Positions 50,982-60,011 of a DNA stretch of 64,000 bases are shown here, piece after piece; positions within the stretch are counted from its first letter, which is position 1; every line of letters starts with the position of its first letter. The DNA is from Algoriphagus resistens. GTDB lineage: Bacteria > Bacteroidota > Bacteroidia > Cytophagales > Cyclobacteriaceae. Location: NCBI RefSeq assembly GCF_001442615.1, contig NZ_LMXN01000006.1, positions 1-64,000 on the forward strand, given 5' to 3'. The translations under genes and the position numbers were made by a program. The notes below the pieces were generated by a model. The model saw only the letters and a list, made by a program, of their open reading frames with translations, made no database searches and was not told the DNA's origin.

Positions 50982-53900
50982 TTAGAAAGTGACTTTTACC
51001 CCTAAGTTGTATGATCTCATCAGCGGGTACTTACCATAATCAACCCCTGGAGTCAGGTTAGCCCCGTCGTTGTAATCCACCTCAGGGTTGTATCCTAAAT
51101 ACTTGGTAAAGGTGAAAGCATTATCCACGCCCACGTAAACTCTGAATGCCGAAAGTTTCATCTTCTGTAAGGCTTCAGGTTTTACATTATATCCTACTGT
51201 GATATTGGTGATCCGAAGGAATGAACCATCCTGAATGTAGAAAGTAGAAAGTCGGGTACTATTACTCTGGGTTCCGCCTCTGGAAGCTTTGTACACCCAG
51301 CCATTTCCCGGATCGCTCTCGCTTCGGAATCTGTCGTCGACTACTGCATATTGGTTGCCGGAAGCCTCCATATTGAAGAGGTAGTAATCCTGCCCATCCA
51401 GCACTTCATTTCCCTGTGAACCGTTCATTGCTACTGCAAAGTCAAAACTTTTAAAGTTGCCTGAAAGAGTAAGTCCGTATGTAAAATCAGGATAAGGGGA
51501 ACCGATCACCGTTTTGTCCTCATCACTTACAATACCATCGCCATTTACATCTTCAAAGTAAAGATCTCCCGGACGTAGCGGATTACTGGAAGCCAGTGAT
51601 CTAGGAGGGCCTTTGATTTCATATCCTTCCGGAAAGGACTGTGCAGCTGAATTATAGGCTGCATCATCGGCAGCAATATTATCCATATCACTTTGCCTCA
51701 CCATTCCTGCTACTTTGAATCCATAGAACATACCGATCGGCTGACCCGTGGTAGTGATATGTGTCAGGTACGAACGCTCCGCACCTCTGGAAAGGATAGT
51801 ACTTGCATCTCCCAGATCCAGTACTTTGTTGCGGTTCAGGGAAATATTTCCACTAAGGTTCAGATTGAAATCCTTTATGGAAACCAAAGCTGCATCGATC
51901 TGAAGATCAACTCCTTTATTTTCTACTTTGGAATCCGGCATATTGGTCAGGACGGAAGTTGCTCCTGAAATAGCCGAAATCGGTCTGTTCAACAATAGAT
52001 TGAAAGAACGGCTCAGATACCCATTGGCAATGACGGAAAGTCTTCCATTCAACAGCTCGGTATCCAGACCTATGTTGAACTGGCTGGTGGATTCCCAGCC
52101 CAGGGACTGGTCTCTCATATTCAAAGGCCACACGCCTGATTCCACCGTGCCATTTCCGAATACCACCGGTTGCGGTGTGGACATCACCTGGGAATAGTTG
52201 TAATCCCCGATGTTGTTGTTTCCGCTAAGACCCCAGCTCGCTCTGAGTTTCAGCGATGATCCTTCTCCCAGCCAATCATTGTAAAACTCTTCGTTGGAAA
52301 TATTCCATGCTGCAGATACCGAAGGGAAATTTCCGTACCGGTTTAAGGGGCCAAACCTAGAAGATCCATCCCGTCTAAATGAAGCTGTCAGGTAATATCT
52401 GCTATCGTAATTATAGCCCACTCTGGCCAAATAAGACAATAAGGTGGTTTTGGTTTTACCTGTTCCACCATTCATCTGGAAATTGGTAGGGTCAGCACCT
52501 TTTCCCGTGATTTCAGGGATGTTGTCATTTTCAAAGCCATTGGAAGTAACACTGATCACATCCGTATCAGTGGCCTGTACAGTATAGCCAGCCAACACAT
52601 TGAGCGCGTGTTTATTGAAATCTTTCAGGTAGGAAAGTGTGAATTCCCCCAGCTTATCCCTGCGATCATAGGTTTGGGCAGTAGCATAGGCGGCATTTTT
52701 TGCCTGATCTGAATAAGGGGGGTTGGCTCCGCTGCTCAAACTGGTAGGCTTGTAGAATTCATACTTTTCAAAGTAGGTCTGCATACCCAGGTTCGCTTTG
52801 AACGTCAAGCCTTTCAATAAATCATAGCTGGCATTGGCATTATAAGTACCTCGTTGCCCACGGCGGCTGATGATGGTTTCACTGGCCAGGGCAAGTGGGT
52901 TTTCTATGCTTTGAAATCCATAAGCCGAAGAAAGTGAAGCGGCTTCATTTTTAGCCAAGGTTCCATCCTCGTTATACGCTTTGAAGATCGGCATGTAAAT
53001 TAATGCTCCAAGAATAGGTCCTTGGTGAAATCTTCCTTCCTGAACCTCCCGGTTGATATTACTTGTAAAAGCTACATTGGCTCCTACTCTGAACCGTTCA
53101 CTTACTTTTGAATCCACATTCAGCCTTAAATTTAACCGATCCTGATTGGTCGTTTCGATAATTCCAGGCTGATGCTGATACCCACCGCTTAGAAAATAGC
53201 GGGATTTTTCATTGCCCCCGTTTACGGAAAGGTTATATCGCTGGGTGTGGGCATTTCTGTACAACACATCCTGCCAGTCGGTATCGTACTCAGGAGCAAT
53301 TGCCTGCTGATTTTCAAAATCGTAGAATTCAGTCGGAATACTTACCCCTCCTGCATTCCCTACATTGGCAACCCTTGTTTCATTAGGATCAGAATACATC
53401 GCATCAGTCCATGTTCTTCCTGAATTTTCGATTAGGTTTCGGTAGTTATTGTTTCTTGCATCAATCAGGAGGTCCACAAATTGCGTTGAGTTAAGCAGAT
53501 CTACTTTCTTGGCCAGTTGTTGAATACCTGACTGATAGTCAAATTCCACTTGTGTTTTTCCTTCCTTTCCTCTTTTGGTAGTGATCAGCACTACTCCACC
53601 TGATGCTCTGGAACCGTAGATAGCCGCTGAGGCGGCATCCTTGAGAATGTCAATGGATTCAATGTCATTAGGGTTGATATACACGTCATTCGCCGCCGGA
53701 TAGCCATCGATCACATATAAAGGAGAGGAACTGGCGTTGATGGAACCTATACCCCGCACTCTGATTTTGGTAGTTTCATAGGGCGCACCGGATACCTGCG
53801 ATACCTGCACACCTGCTATTTTACCGGTTAGTGCCTGTCCGAGTGTGGGCGTGGTTAAATTCAGGTCTTTAGCCTTCAGATTGGATACCGCTCCGGTGAG

Positions 53901-54245
53901 GTCAGACTTTCTCAGGCTTTGGTAACCGATAACGACCACCTCTTCTAATGAAAGATCCTCTGCTGTAAGCTGCACATCCACCGTGGATTGGGTTCCGACT
54001 ATCACTTCTTTGGAGCCATAGCCCATGAGCGTAAACACCAATACTGCATCCTGTTGCGTCTCGATCTGGTAACGCCCATCCGGATCAGTGATATCATAGT
54101 TACTGCTTCCTTTTTCCAGTATGGAAACCCCATCGAGTGGTATTCCATTCTGATCCGTCACTGTACCGCTTACCATTCCCTGGGCAAAAACAGCGCCCAC
54201 GGAAAGAAGTGATAGCAGGATCACGTTTAATAATTTTCTCATCAT
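50982..54245 (-). CDS. SusC/RagA-family TonB-dependent outer-membrane transporter
   Basis: 1087 residues, normal for SusC. A signal peptide (~1-21, AVFAQ) precedes the carboxypeptidase-regulatory-like domain (~24-95, VSGTVTDQNGIPLDGVSI) and the SusC TonB-box region (EEVVVIGYQSLRKSDLTGAVS, ~100-120). The plug follows with IRVRGIGSINASSSPLYVIDG and ASAAIYGSRASGGVVLITTK, then a long 22-strand barrel ending in VTF. It imports a ligand delivered by SusD, powered by TonB. It follows the propeller-like gene by 19 bp and precedes SusD by 111 bp. The substrate cannot be told, since no glycoside hydrolase is in the operon. Confidence 0.96.
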   Translation of the reverse strand: MMRKLLNVILLSLLSVGAVFAQGMVSGTVTDQNGIPLDGVSILEKGSSNYDITDPDGRYQIETQQDAVLVFTLMGYGSKEVIVGTQSTVDVQLTAEDLSLEEVVVIGYQSLRKSDLTGAVSNLKAKDLNLTTPTLGQALTGKIAGVQVSQVSGAPYETTKIRVRGIGSINASSSPLYVIDGYPAANDVYINPNDIESIDILKDAASAAIYGSRASGGVVLITTKRGKEGKTQVEFDYQSGIQQLAKKVDLLNSTQFVDLLIDARNNNYRNLIENSGRTWTDAMYSDPNETRVANVGNAGGVSIPTEFYDFENQQAIAPEYDTDWQDVLYRNAHTQRYNLSVNGGNEKSRYFLSGGYQHQPGIIETTNQDRLNLRLNVDSKVSERFRVGANVAFTSNINREVQEGRFHQGPILGALIYMPIFKAYNEDGTLAKNEAASLSSAYGFQSIENPLALASETIISRRGQRGTYNANASYDLLKGLTFKANLGMQTYFEKYEFYKPTSLSSGANPPYSDQAKNAAYATAQTYDRRDKLGEFTLSYLKDFNKHALNVLAGYTVQATDTDVISVTSNGFENDNIPEITGKGADPTNFQMNGGTGKTKTTLLSYLARVGYNYDSRYYLTASFRRDGSSRFGPLNRYGNFPSVSAAWNISNEEFYNDWLGEGSSLKLRASWGLSGNNNIGDYNYSQVMSTPQPVVFGNGTVESGVWPLNMRDQSLGWESTSQFNIGLDTELLNGRLSVIANGYLSRSFNLLLNRPISAISGATSVLTNMPDSKVENKGVDLQIDAALVSIKDFNLNLSGNISLNRNKVLDLGDASTILSRGAERSYLTHITTTGQPIGMFYGFKVAGMVRQSDMDNIAADDAAYNSAAQSFPEGYEIKGPPRSLASSNPLRPGDLYFEDVNGDGIVSDEDKTVIGSPYPDFTYGLTLSGNFKSFDFAVAMNGSQGNEVLDGQDYYLFNMEASGNQYAVVDDRFRSESDPGNGWVYKASRGGTQSNSTRLSTFYIQDGSFLRITNITVGYNVKPEALQKMKLSAFRVYVGVDNAFTFTKYLGYNPEVDYNDGANLTPGVDYGKYPLMRSYNLGVKVTF

Positions 54246-54264
54246 GTAATTAAATTTTTAAGAA

Positions 54265-55122
54265 TTAGGGGATTTTGATAAGGGCGGCATTTTGGGTTTT
54301 GGAGGAGGAGACTGCAATTCCCAGCGATGGATTCAGCAGGCAAAAGCCTTCCAACTCGTCTTTATTATCAAAGTCAATCTGTTTAAGCACCACCTCTTTA
54401 CCAGCCTTCATAGAAGCTTCCAGATCAAGGAATGTCAATCGCCACAGTCTTCCTTCAATCTGGTTTTGTACCAATACCAATGCGCCTTCTCCAGGTATCC
54501 AGTGAAGATTTTGTACCCAGGGAGAGCAGGTGAATTTTCCTAGGAGTACGCCTGGCTCAGAAGTCTTTTTAGCCTTTTGGAGTTTCTCAGGGTCATAAAG
54601 TCTAACTTCATTTCGGGATGGGCCATAATCAGCAGTGGCAACGATCATCCTGCCCTGATAGCTGACGTATTCGGGTCGTGTGCCTTGAATGCAGGCGTCA
54701 TCCTCAATGACGGCCATTAGATTTCCATCCAGGGTCTTTGTCTTTAAAAAGCCTTCCCAGTCTATTGCGTAGATCACTGCCTTCCACTCCGTCCCTTCCC
54801 TGTTTAGGCGGATGGAATTGCCGATGAAAGTGGGTAAACCCTTGGTGTATGCAATCCCAGTAGGGTGGTTGATGAGGTCCTTTCCCTCCAATGTAAACTG
54901 ATACTCCTCACCAGAATACAGCAGCGAATCCTTGAGCGTATATCTTCTCATCATGCCCACTTCCCGATCTCCATAGATAAAGATCTGGTCTCCTATTGTT
55001 GAAACTCCCTGGGCAGCCCCCAATTCGGGAAGGGTCTGGAGTTGGTCGATGGACATCTCCTGGGCATTCAAACTAGTCGAAGAAAGAATCAAGAGGCATA
55101 TAAATGCAGAAAAAAACTTCAT
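54265..55122 (-). CDS. Secreted beta-propeller-like protein of a SusCD operon
   Basis: 285 residues from the ATG at 55122, which is 1 bp past the stop of the upstream gene and opens a clear signal peptide (MKFFSAFICLLILSS...LNAQ); the ATG at 55143 would overlap. Repeating blade-like segments are visible: GAAQGVSTIGDQIFIYGD, NHPTGIAYTKGLPTFIGN, EYVSYQGRMIVATADYG, QNLHWIPGEGALVLV. The fold is probably a five- or six-bladed propeller. It may bind or process the ligand of the adjacent SusCD pair. No catalytic residues are assignable. Confidence 0.72.
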   Translation of the reverse strand: MKFFSAFICLLILSSTSLNAQEMSIDQLQTLPELGAAQGVSTIGDQIFIYGDREVGMMRRYTLKDSLLYSGEEYQFTLEGKDLINHPTGIAYTKGLPTFIGNSIRLNREGTEWKAVIYAIDWEGFLKTKTLDGNLMAVIEDDACIQGTRPEYVSYQGRMIVATADYGPSRNEVRLYDPEKLQKAKKTSEPGVLLGKFTCSPWVQNLHWIPGEGALVLVQNQIEGRLWRLTFLDLEASMKAGKEVVLKQIDFDNKDELEGFCLLNPSLGIAVSSSKTQNAALIKIP

Positions 55123-55123
55123 T

Positions 55124-56377
55124 TTAAGGGTCAAGAGGTTCATCGGTATCTATCTGTAGTGAGCTGATCAAGGGGTAAAATTCCGCAGTGGTGGCAGAAA
55201 GGCGCTTTCCATTGGAATAAGGATGATAACCCAATTCCTTCATGCATCTATTGTGCATCGCATCAGAATAGATGTATGCGCTTTGGGCCGGGGTGGTCAC
55301 GGTTATGGAAGGCCTGTCCATAGGAAATCCATACCGAAACATGATCCTGGCGGTGTTTCTCATGTTGGTGGTGGTATGCCGTGCATGCGGATCTATGAGA
55401 ATCGCTGACTCGGGCACTCCCAATTTGAGCAGGTAGCGTTTCATTTCAATCGCCTCATTGTGAAGCACCTTATAAGGGTGTACATACCCACCAGAGACCA
55501 GAATAAAAGGTGCTTTCTTTTTGCTATATGCCTCAAAAGCCAACTGGCATCTTAGTACCCCTCCAGAACTGAGGCTGTCGAGGTAATTCTCCGTTCCTGC
55601 ACCTGGAATAAGGATGAGCGGGTAGTTATATTCTTTCCAATCTGTAGTTTTCACAGCTTGGTAGGCGGCCATATTTTCATGCTCCATCATGGGTTCGAAG
55701 TCCCCTGCCCGTTCAAACCTGGCCATAGCCAACGCATCCATGGCATAGCCCAGCGTCAATTGATAAAAGAGTTTTGAATCTCCATACTTCACAGAGGCCA
55801 GTTCATTCAACGCCTGGATATTTGCCCGGTAGGAAGAGGATTGAAGGCTCATTCCCAATGAGTCTATGTTGGGATAATTAGGCTTTTGCCCTTTCGCATA
55901 TACTGAGATGATATGGTTAATTGCCGTGGCATCCTGCTTCCAGGCGTTGGCCAAGAAGACCGCTGGATCATCTGCCACATTCATCTGGTACATTCCGGAA
56001 GGCGCCAGGTGCTCTTTGGGAATTTTGGATAAAGCACTGTGTTGAGTTGCAAGTTGCACTAGACGCTGGGCTACCAACTCAATCTCTTGGGCAGTAAAGC
56101 CCATTTGAGCTGGATAACAAGAAGCTTCTTTTCCACAGTTTATCAGTGAATTGGACAAGAGCACATGTTTATCAGAAGCCATTTCTGCTAAAATGACATC
56201 TTTTTCGAGTAAGGATTTCAGTTCTGGCATCTGCTCGATCAGGTGGAGCAGGTAAACATTTTTTGATTGTGCAGGTTTATCCCCTAAAACTGGCCTGTAG
56301 CTGGATTGGGGACTGTCCTGTCCCCAGCAAAAGCTCGCTAAAAGCAGCAATAAGAGGAATAAAGGCAGCTTTTTCAT
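55124..56377 (-). CDS. DUF218 / YdcF-like protein, exported
   Basis: 417 residues with a signal peptide (~1-19, LLLLLASFCWGQ). The DUF218 domain (~235-365) is seen in PLILIPGAGTENYLDSLSSG, FILVSGGYVHPY, NEAIEMKRYLLKLGVPESAI and DPHARHTTTNMRNTARIM, the last carrying the conserved polar pattern of the family. DUF218/ElyC/YdcF proteins are linked to envelope metabolism or nucleotide-like ligands, but reactions are poorly defined. It is the first gene of the operon with the propeller-like, SusC and SusD genes. Copy D of the leader-ORF/hairpin element occupies its 5' region, with a TGA overlapping this ATG. Confidence 0.82.
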   Translation of the reverse strand: MKKLPLFLLLLLLASFCWGQDSPQSSYRPVLGDKPAQSKNVYLLHLIEQMPELKSLLEKDVILAEMASDKHVLLSNSLINCGKEASCYPAQMGFTAQEIELVAQRLVQLATQHSALSKIPKEHLAPSGMYQMNVADDPAVFLANAWKQDATAINHIISVYAKGQKPNYPNIDSLGMSLQSSSYRANIQALNELASVKYGDSKLFYQLTLGYAMDALAMARFERAGDFEPMMEHENMAAYQAVKTTDWKEYNYPLILIPGAGTENYLDSLSSGGVLRCQLAFEAYSKKKAPFILVSGGYVHPYKVLHNEAIEMKRYLLKLGVPESAILIDPHARHTTTNMRNTARIMFRYGFPMDRPSITVTTPAQSAYIYSDAMHNRCMKELGYHPYSNGKRLSATTAEFYPLISSLQIDTDEPLDP

Positions 56378-56469
56378 GTGTTTAGAATTTGTCTTTTAAA
56401 GGCCATATGGAATGTCGCATGCCTTATAATCATCCCAGTGTGTGACGCTGGAGTCATGCTCGATTTCAT
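56374..56469 (-). repeat. Leader-ORF/hairpin element, copy D
   Basis: On the minus strand it opens ATGAAATCGAGCATG (56469-56455); the right arm lies at 56407-56421. The ORF of 31 codons (MKSSMTPASHTGMII...FKRQILNT) is uninterrupted and its TGA (56376-56374) overlaps the ATG of the DUF218 gene. It shares GGCCTTT(T/A)AAAGACAAA with copy A beyond the right arm. Confidence 0.78.
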
Positions 56470-57054
56470 GCCACAAAGGACGATAGCAACTGCATCAATC
56501 TTACTTCTTAACGAGTTATCAAAACGTGAAAAAAACGTAACGCAAGGCACCTTTGCGGCCCTGCTAAACAATTCTGATCCGGAGCAAAAAATTACTGAAA
56601 GTGAGTATAGAAAATTTTGTTTAGGACATCTTTATCCCATTGCCTTATTTAGTTATTGGAATTTGAAGCCGTTTTTACGTTGAATTCTATAAATTTTCTA
56701 CAAAGCCTATTTCCTAATAAAGGTTTAGTAGTTGTTAAACCAATGTTAAAATCACCTGTTATTCGGTAGTTATCCTTCCCGTGCATTAAAAAATCAAGAA
56801 ATATGATGAACGGAAAGGTAGAATTAAGAAAGATCTGACTGCTCAGGCTTGCAGTTTTTAACCTTCCTGATGGAACAGATGGGGAAATTTGTTAACCATC
56901 CAAATTGGGAAAACAATCAAGTTTACCATGGAATTTCTTGGTTTAGATGCTATATTAAAACAAGCTTGAATTCAATAACAGTACTCAGACTGGTACTTAT
57001 TCCCTCCTCAATTGAGAGAAGATTTAATCACCCTACCCTAGGTGTGAAAAATAC
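56470..57054. other. Intergenic region upstream of the SusCD operon
   Basis: About 585 bp holding the operon promoter region (minus). A plus frame continuing from the reverse of copy D to 56683 has protein-like codons (LNNSDPEQKITESEYRKF) and might be a gene remnant. On the minus strand a GCAA(A)GG / CCTTGC hairpin followed by GTTACGTTTTTTT (about 56535-56560) could be an attenuator or old terminator. The sequence GGTTTAGTAGTTGTT (56722-56736) also occurs at 44179. Confidence 0.4.
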
Positions 57055-57174
57055 TTACAACTCACGACAATACTTGGCAAATGGGTAGTTGTGCACTTGG
57101 ATCATTTTAAGGTGCTGTACCATTGCCGTCTGGCTAAGCAGGAGGGCACAAAATACTAGTTTTTTCATTTTCAT
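57055..57174 (-). pseudogene. Signal-peptide-like small ORF, probable 5' remnant
   Basis: 39 codons from the ATG at 57174 (or 57168). The N terminus looks like a signal peptide (MKMKKLVFCALLLSQT), followed by only about 20 residues before TAA. It may be the 5' stub of a deleted exported protein, or a small peptide gene. No homologue was recognised. Confidence 0.35.
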
Positions 57175-57299
57175 TTACTGTTAGTTTACCCTGCAAAAGA
57201 TTGAAAAATGCTTGACCTGTTGTGTTCAGATTCATTCCAACCTCATTCAGGATGAATCCAAGCCATAAATTCATTAATTTGTACCCAAACCAACTGACC

Positions 57300-58541
57300 A
57301 TGGCTATACCGTCACTTCTGGCTGAGATCGAAGAAAAGCTTAACCGCGGGAAATCAGAAAACTGGACCCAGTATGATTTTGAGCAATTGAGTGAGATGAT
57401 TTTTGAAGCTATCCACGTTCGGCTCAGTGTGACCACGCTAAAACGCATCTGGGGCAAGGTTAAAAATACTCATAAACCTGCTGTACAAACGCTGAACACC
57501 CTTTCACAATTTGTCGGCTACGTGGATTGGCGTGATTTTGAACAAAATCATCCTTATCAGGACAAGTTGGAAGTTCCTGGAACCAAGACAAAAAGGAAAA
57601 GACTGCCAACTGCCAGACTGGTATGGAGTTTTGCAGGCGTTTTAGTTGTTTGCATCATTTATTTTGGATTCCTCCAGATGATGGAACCAAATGTCAATCC
57701 TGTTGAGTATTCCTTTTCCCTAAGTAAAATCAAAACCACAGGCGTTCCCAACTCTGTGGTCTTTAGCTACGATGCATCCAACTCCCCCAGTGATTCAGTT
57801 TATATTGTGCAGACATGGGATATCAGACGAAAAACCCTGGTCCCCAAGAATGGAAAAAAACATTCGGCAATCTATTATTACCCTGGTTTTTTTAACACCA
57901 AGCTGATCATCAACAACGAGGTCGTCAGCAATCAAGATCTTCAAATCAGCACTGATGGCTGGCTGGGCTTGATAGAAACCCCAGACAAGCCTATTTATTT
58001 CTCCCGAGAGGAAATCCAGTCAACAGAAGGGGTAAAGGTTGATGGAGACTTGCTCCAAACTCACCAAATCGCTTCCAGCCCCTCCTCCCCCAAAGTGCGT
58101 TTTTTCAACCAACAGGATCTGGGGGGGCTGATGAATGATACCTATGAATTCGAGACTGAAATCAGAAATCTTAATCAGGGATCAGACAATCTCTGTCATT
58201 ATGTGGAAGTACTGATCCAATGCAAAAATGACATCATCATCATTCCTCTGGCGGACAGTGCCTGTATCGGAGACTTGGGGCTGGCGTATTTGGGACACTA
58301 CCTGGAATCCAAGTATGAAGATTTGAGTGGCTTTGGTGCTGATCTGGGAGAATGGACCAAACTGAAAATCACTTCCCGAAATGGCAAGGCAGAGATTTTT
58401 GTGAATGACTCTTCAGCCATGGAACTAACGGCCAAAAATACTCCAGTCGGAATTGTGGGAGTCCAATACCGCTTTATTGGTGAGGGTGAGGTCAGGTATG
58501 CTAAATTTCGTGACAAAAATGGACAGGTAATTCAATTGTAA
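57300..58541 (+). CDS. Membrane-anchored protein with N-terminal helical regulatory-like domain
   Basis: 413 residues from the ATG at 57300; a GTG at 57222 and an ATG at 57252 are less likely. The N-terminal ~75 residues (IPSLLAEIEEKLNRG, LSVTTLKRIWGKVKN) form a small helical, possibly DNA-binding domain. A membrane helix follows (~110-130, LVWSFAGVLVVCIIYFGFL), then a PKD-like part and a C-terminal LamG-like beta domain (~250-413, YEFETEIRNLNQG...KLKITSRNGKAEIFV). The layout suggests a one-component sensor with an extracytoplasmic domain, inferred from architecture. It lies upstream of the repeat-protein/kinase cluster. Confidence 0.65.
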   Translation: MAIPSLLAEIEEKLNRGKSENWTQYDFEQLSEMIFEAIHVRLSVTTLKRIWGKVKNTHKPAVQTLNTLSQFVGYVDWRDFEQNHPYQDKLEVPGTKTKRKRLPTARLVWSFAGVLVVCIIYFGFLQMMEPNVNPVEYSFSLSKIKTTGVPNSVVFSYDASNSPSDSVYIVQTWDIRRKTLVPKNGKKHSAIYYYPGFFNTKLIINNEVVSNQDLQISTDGWLGLIETPDKPIYFSREEIQSTEGVKVDGDLLQTHQIASSPSSPKVRFFNQQDLGGLMNDTYEFETEIRNLNQGSDNLCHYVEVLIQCKNDIIIIPLADSACIGDLGLAYLGHYLESKYEDLSGFGADLGEWTKLKITSRNGKAEIFVNDSSAMELTAKNTPVGIVGVQYRFIGEGEVRYAKFRDKNGQVIQL

Positions 58542-58854
58542 GAGATCGGTTCTATTAAATAGCTTTCACCTGAACTAGTATTTGAGCACTAAATTAAATC
58601 CAGGAGAATGCTATCTAGTAAGTAAAGATTCTTTTAAGAAAAATATTCTTACGAGTACCTAAATGATAATGCATACCTGCAAGACCATCTACATCTTCCT
58701 CCTTGTATACCTAAGAACTAATCAAGTTAACTGAGTTCAATCCAATCATTCGACGATTCATTCCATTTATCCCACACTTGACTGCATCTGGTTTTTTCCC
58801 AATGTAGCTAATGGACATATTTGAAGTATAATCTTTAAACTACATTTTCTGAAC
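58542..58854. other. Intergenic region
   Basis: About 310 bp without a recognisable gene or hairpin. It should hold the promoter of the DSDHF-repeat protein gene; a TATAATCTTTA stretch near 58828 is only a weak match to a -7 box. Confidence 0.4.
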
Positions 58855-59964
58855 ATGAATATTTCACCAAAATTCTATTACTTGTGGATACTGCTTATTG
58901 CAATGTCCTCCCTCCAGCTGGTTAATGGCCAGTCCATCAGCATTTCGAGCAGTGAAACCACCCATAACTTTGTCTTTAATGACGACAATCAAAAGCTCAA
59001 GGTGGAGTCGAATGGGAAGGTTGAAATCGGCAACGATGAAAAATCCATTTCCTCCATCTCTGCTGGAGGCTATCTGAAAATCGAAAAAACAACCTTTGGC
59101 AATTCCCGGTCAATTGTCATTAAGAATGACGGTTCAGGCCTATCTTACGAATACAAAGAAGGGGGTAGAAAGAAACCTTTTGAGCCAGATGGTAAAGTCT
59201 GGCTTGCAGAAATACTCCCAGAACTTATGAACACCACCAGTCTGGGAGCTGAAGAACGGGTGGAAAAGATCTATGCATCTAGCGGAGCAAAGGCTGTTTT
59301 GGGACTCGTAGATCAACTCAAGGGTGATTACCTTAAATCCATCTATCTAGGTCTGCTGATGAAGAAAAACCTTAATCCTGCAGAGATCTCCTCCTGCATA
59401 GACAAAACAATTTCGCAGATTGATTCGGATCATTACCAACTTGAGGTCTATAAAAGAGTTAATCCGGGGTATTTTAAGGATCTGAACCAGTTAAACAAAG
59501 CTGTAGGTGCTCTGGATTCCGATCATTTCAAGACTGAATTGCTCATGCCTATCTTTAAAACCAATGTCATGGACGGCAAAGGAGAGGAATCCATCAGATT
59601 GATCAAAATGGTGGACAGCGATCATTTCAAGACAGAAATCGCAAAAAGCATTTCATTCAGTTCACTTTCAGATCAGGAAATGAAATTCATGGTAAATGAG
59701 CTTGTGCCTACCATCGATTCAGACCATTTCAAAAATGAACTGCTAAAAACCGCTGTGGATAGTGGAAACATGAATGAAAACAGAGTCTTAATCATCCTGG
59801 ACGGTATAGAAAGTATAGACAGTGATCATTTTAAGGCAGAGCTATTACTTTATCTTTGCAGAAAGCACGGATCTGAAAAAGTAAAAACAAAAATCAGGGA
59901 AACCGCCAAAAACCAAATTGATTCCTCCCACTTCCTGGGTGAAGTCATGAAGTGCGCAGCCTAG
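58855..59964 (+). CDS. Secreted protein with six ~34-residue DSDHF repeats
   Basis: 369 residues. A signal peptide (~1-25, LQLVNGQ) is followed by a beta-rich part (~28-105, FVFNDDNQKLKVESNGKVEI, SISAGGYLKIEK). The C-terminal helical part has six repeats, each starting with (I/L/V)-D-S-D-H-F-K-x-E-(L/I), at Asp residues ~190, 221, 254, 288, 322 and 356. The layout recalls proteins with S-D-Y-E repeats found near BlaR1-like or sigma-factor sensors, a comparison from memory. It directly precedes the sensor-kinase genes and may be a periplasmic signal partner. Confidence 0.68.
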   Translation: MNISPKFYYLWILLIAMSSLQLVNGQSISISSSETTHNFVFNDDNQKLKVESNGKVEIGNDEKSISSISAGGYLKIEKTTFGNSRSIVIKNDGSGLSYEYKEGGRKKPFEPDGKVWLAEILPELMNTTSLGAEERVEKIYASSGAKAVLGLVDQLKGDYLKSIYLGLLMKKNLNPAEISSCIDKTISQIDSDHYQLEVYKRVNPGYFKDLNQLNKAVGALDSDHFKTELLMPIFKTNVMDGKGEESIRLIKMVDSDHFKTEIAKSISFSSLSDQEMKFMVNELVPTIDSDHFKNELLKTAVDSGNMNENRVLIILDGIESIDSDHFKAELLLYLCRKHGSEKVKTKIRETAKNQIDSSHFLGEVMKCAA

Positions 59965-60011
59965 ATCAGTTCACAACTAACGATTGCAGCTTATTGCGAT
60001 TGCATTACCCC

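Noticed and set aside
57222-57299. GTG start at 57222 for the membrane-anchored protein
   Set aside because: The conserved-looking helical domain starts only at the ATG at 57300; the extra residues show no domain pattern.
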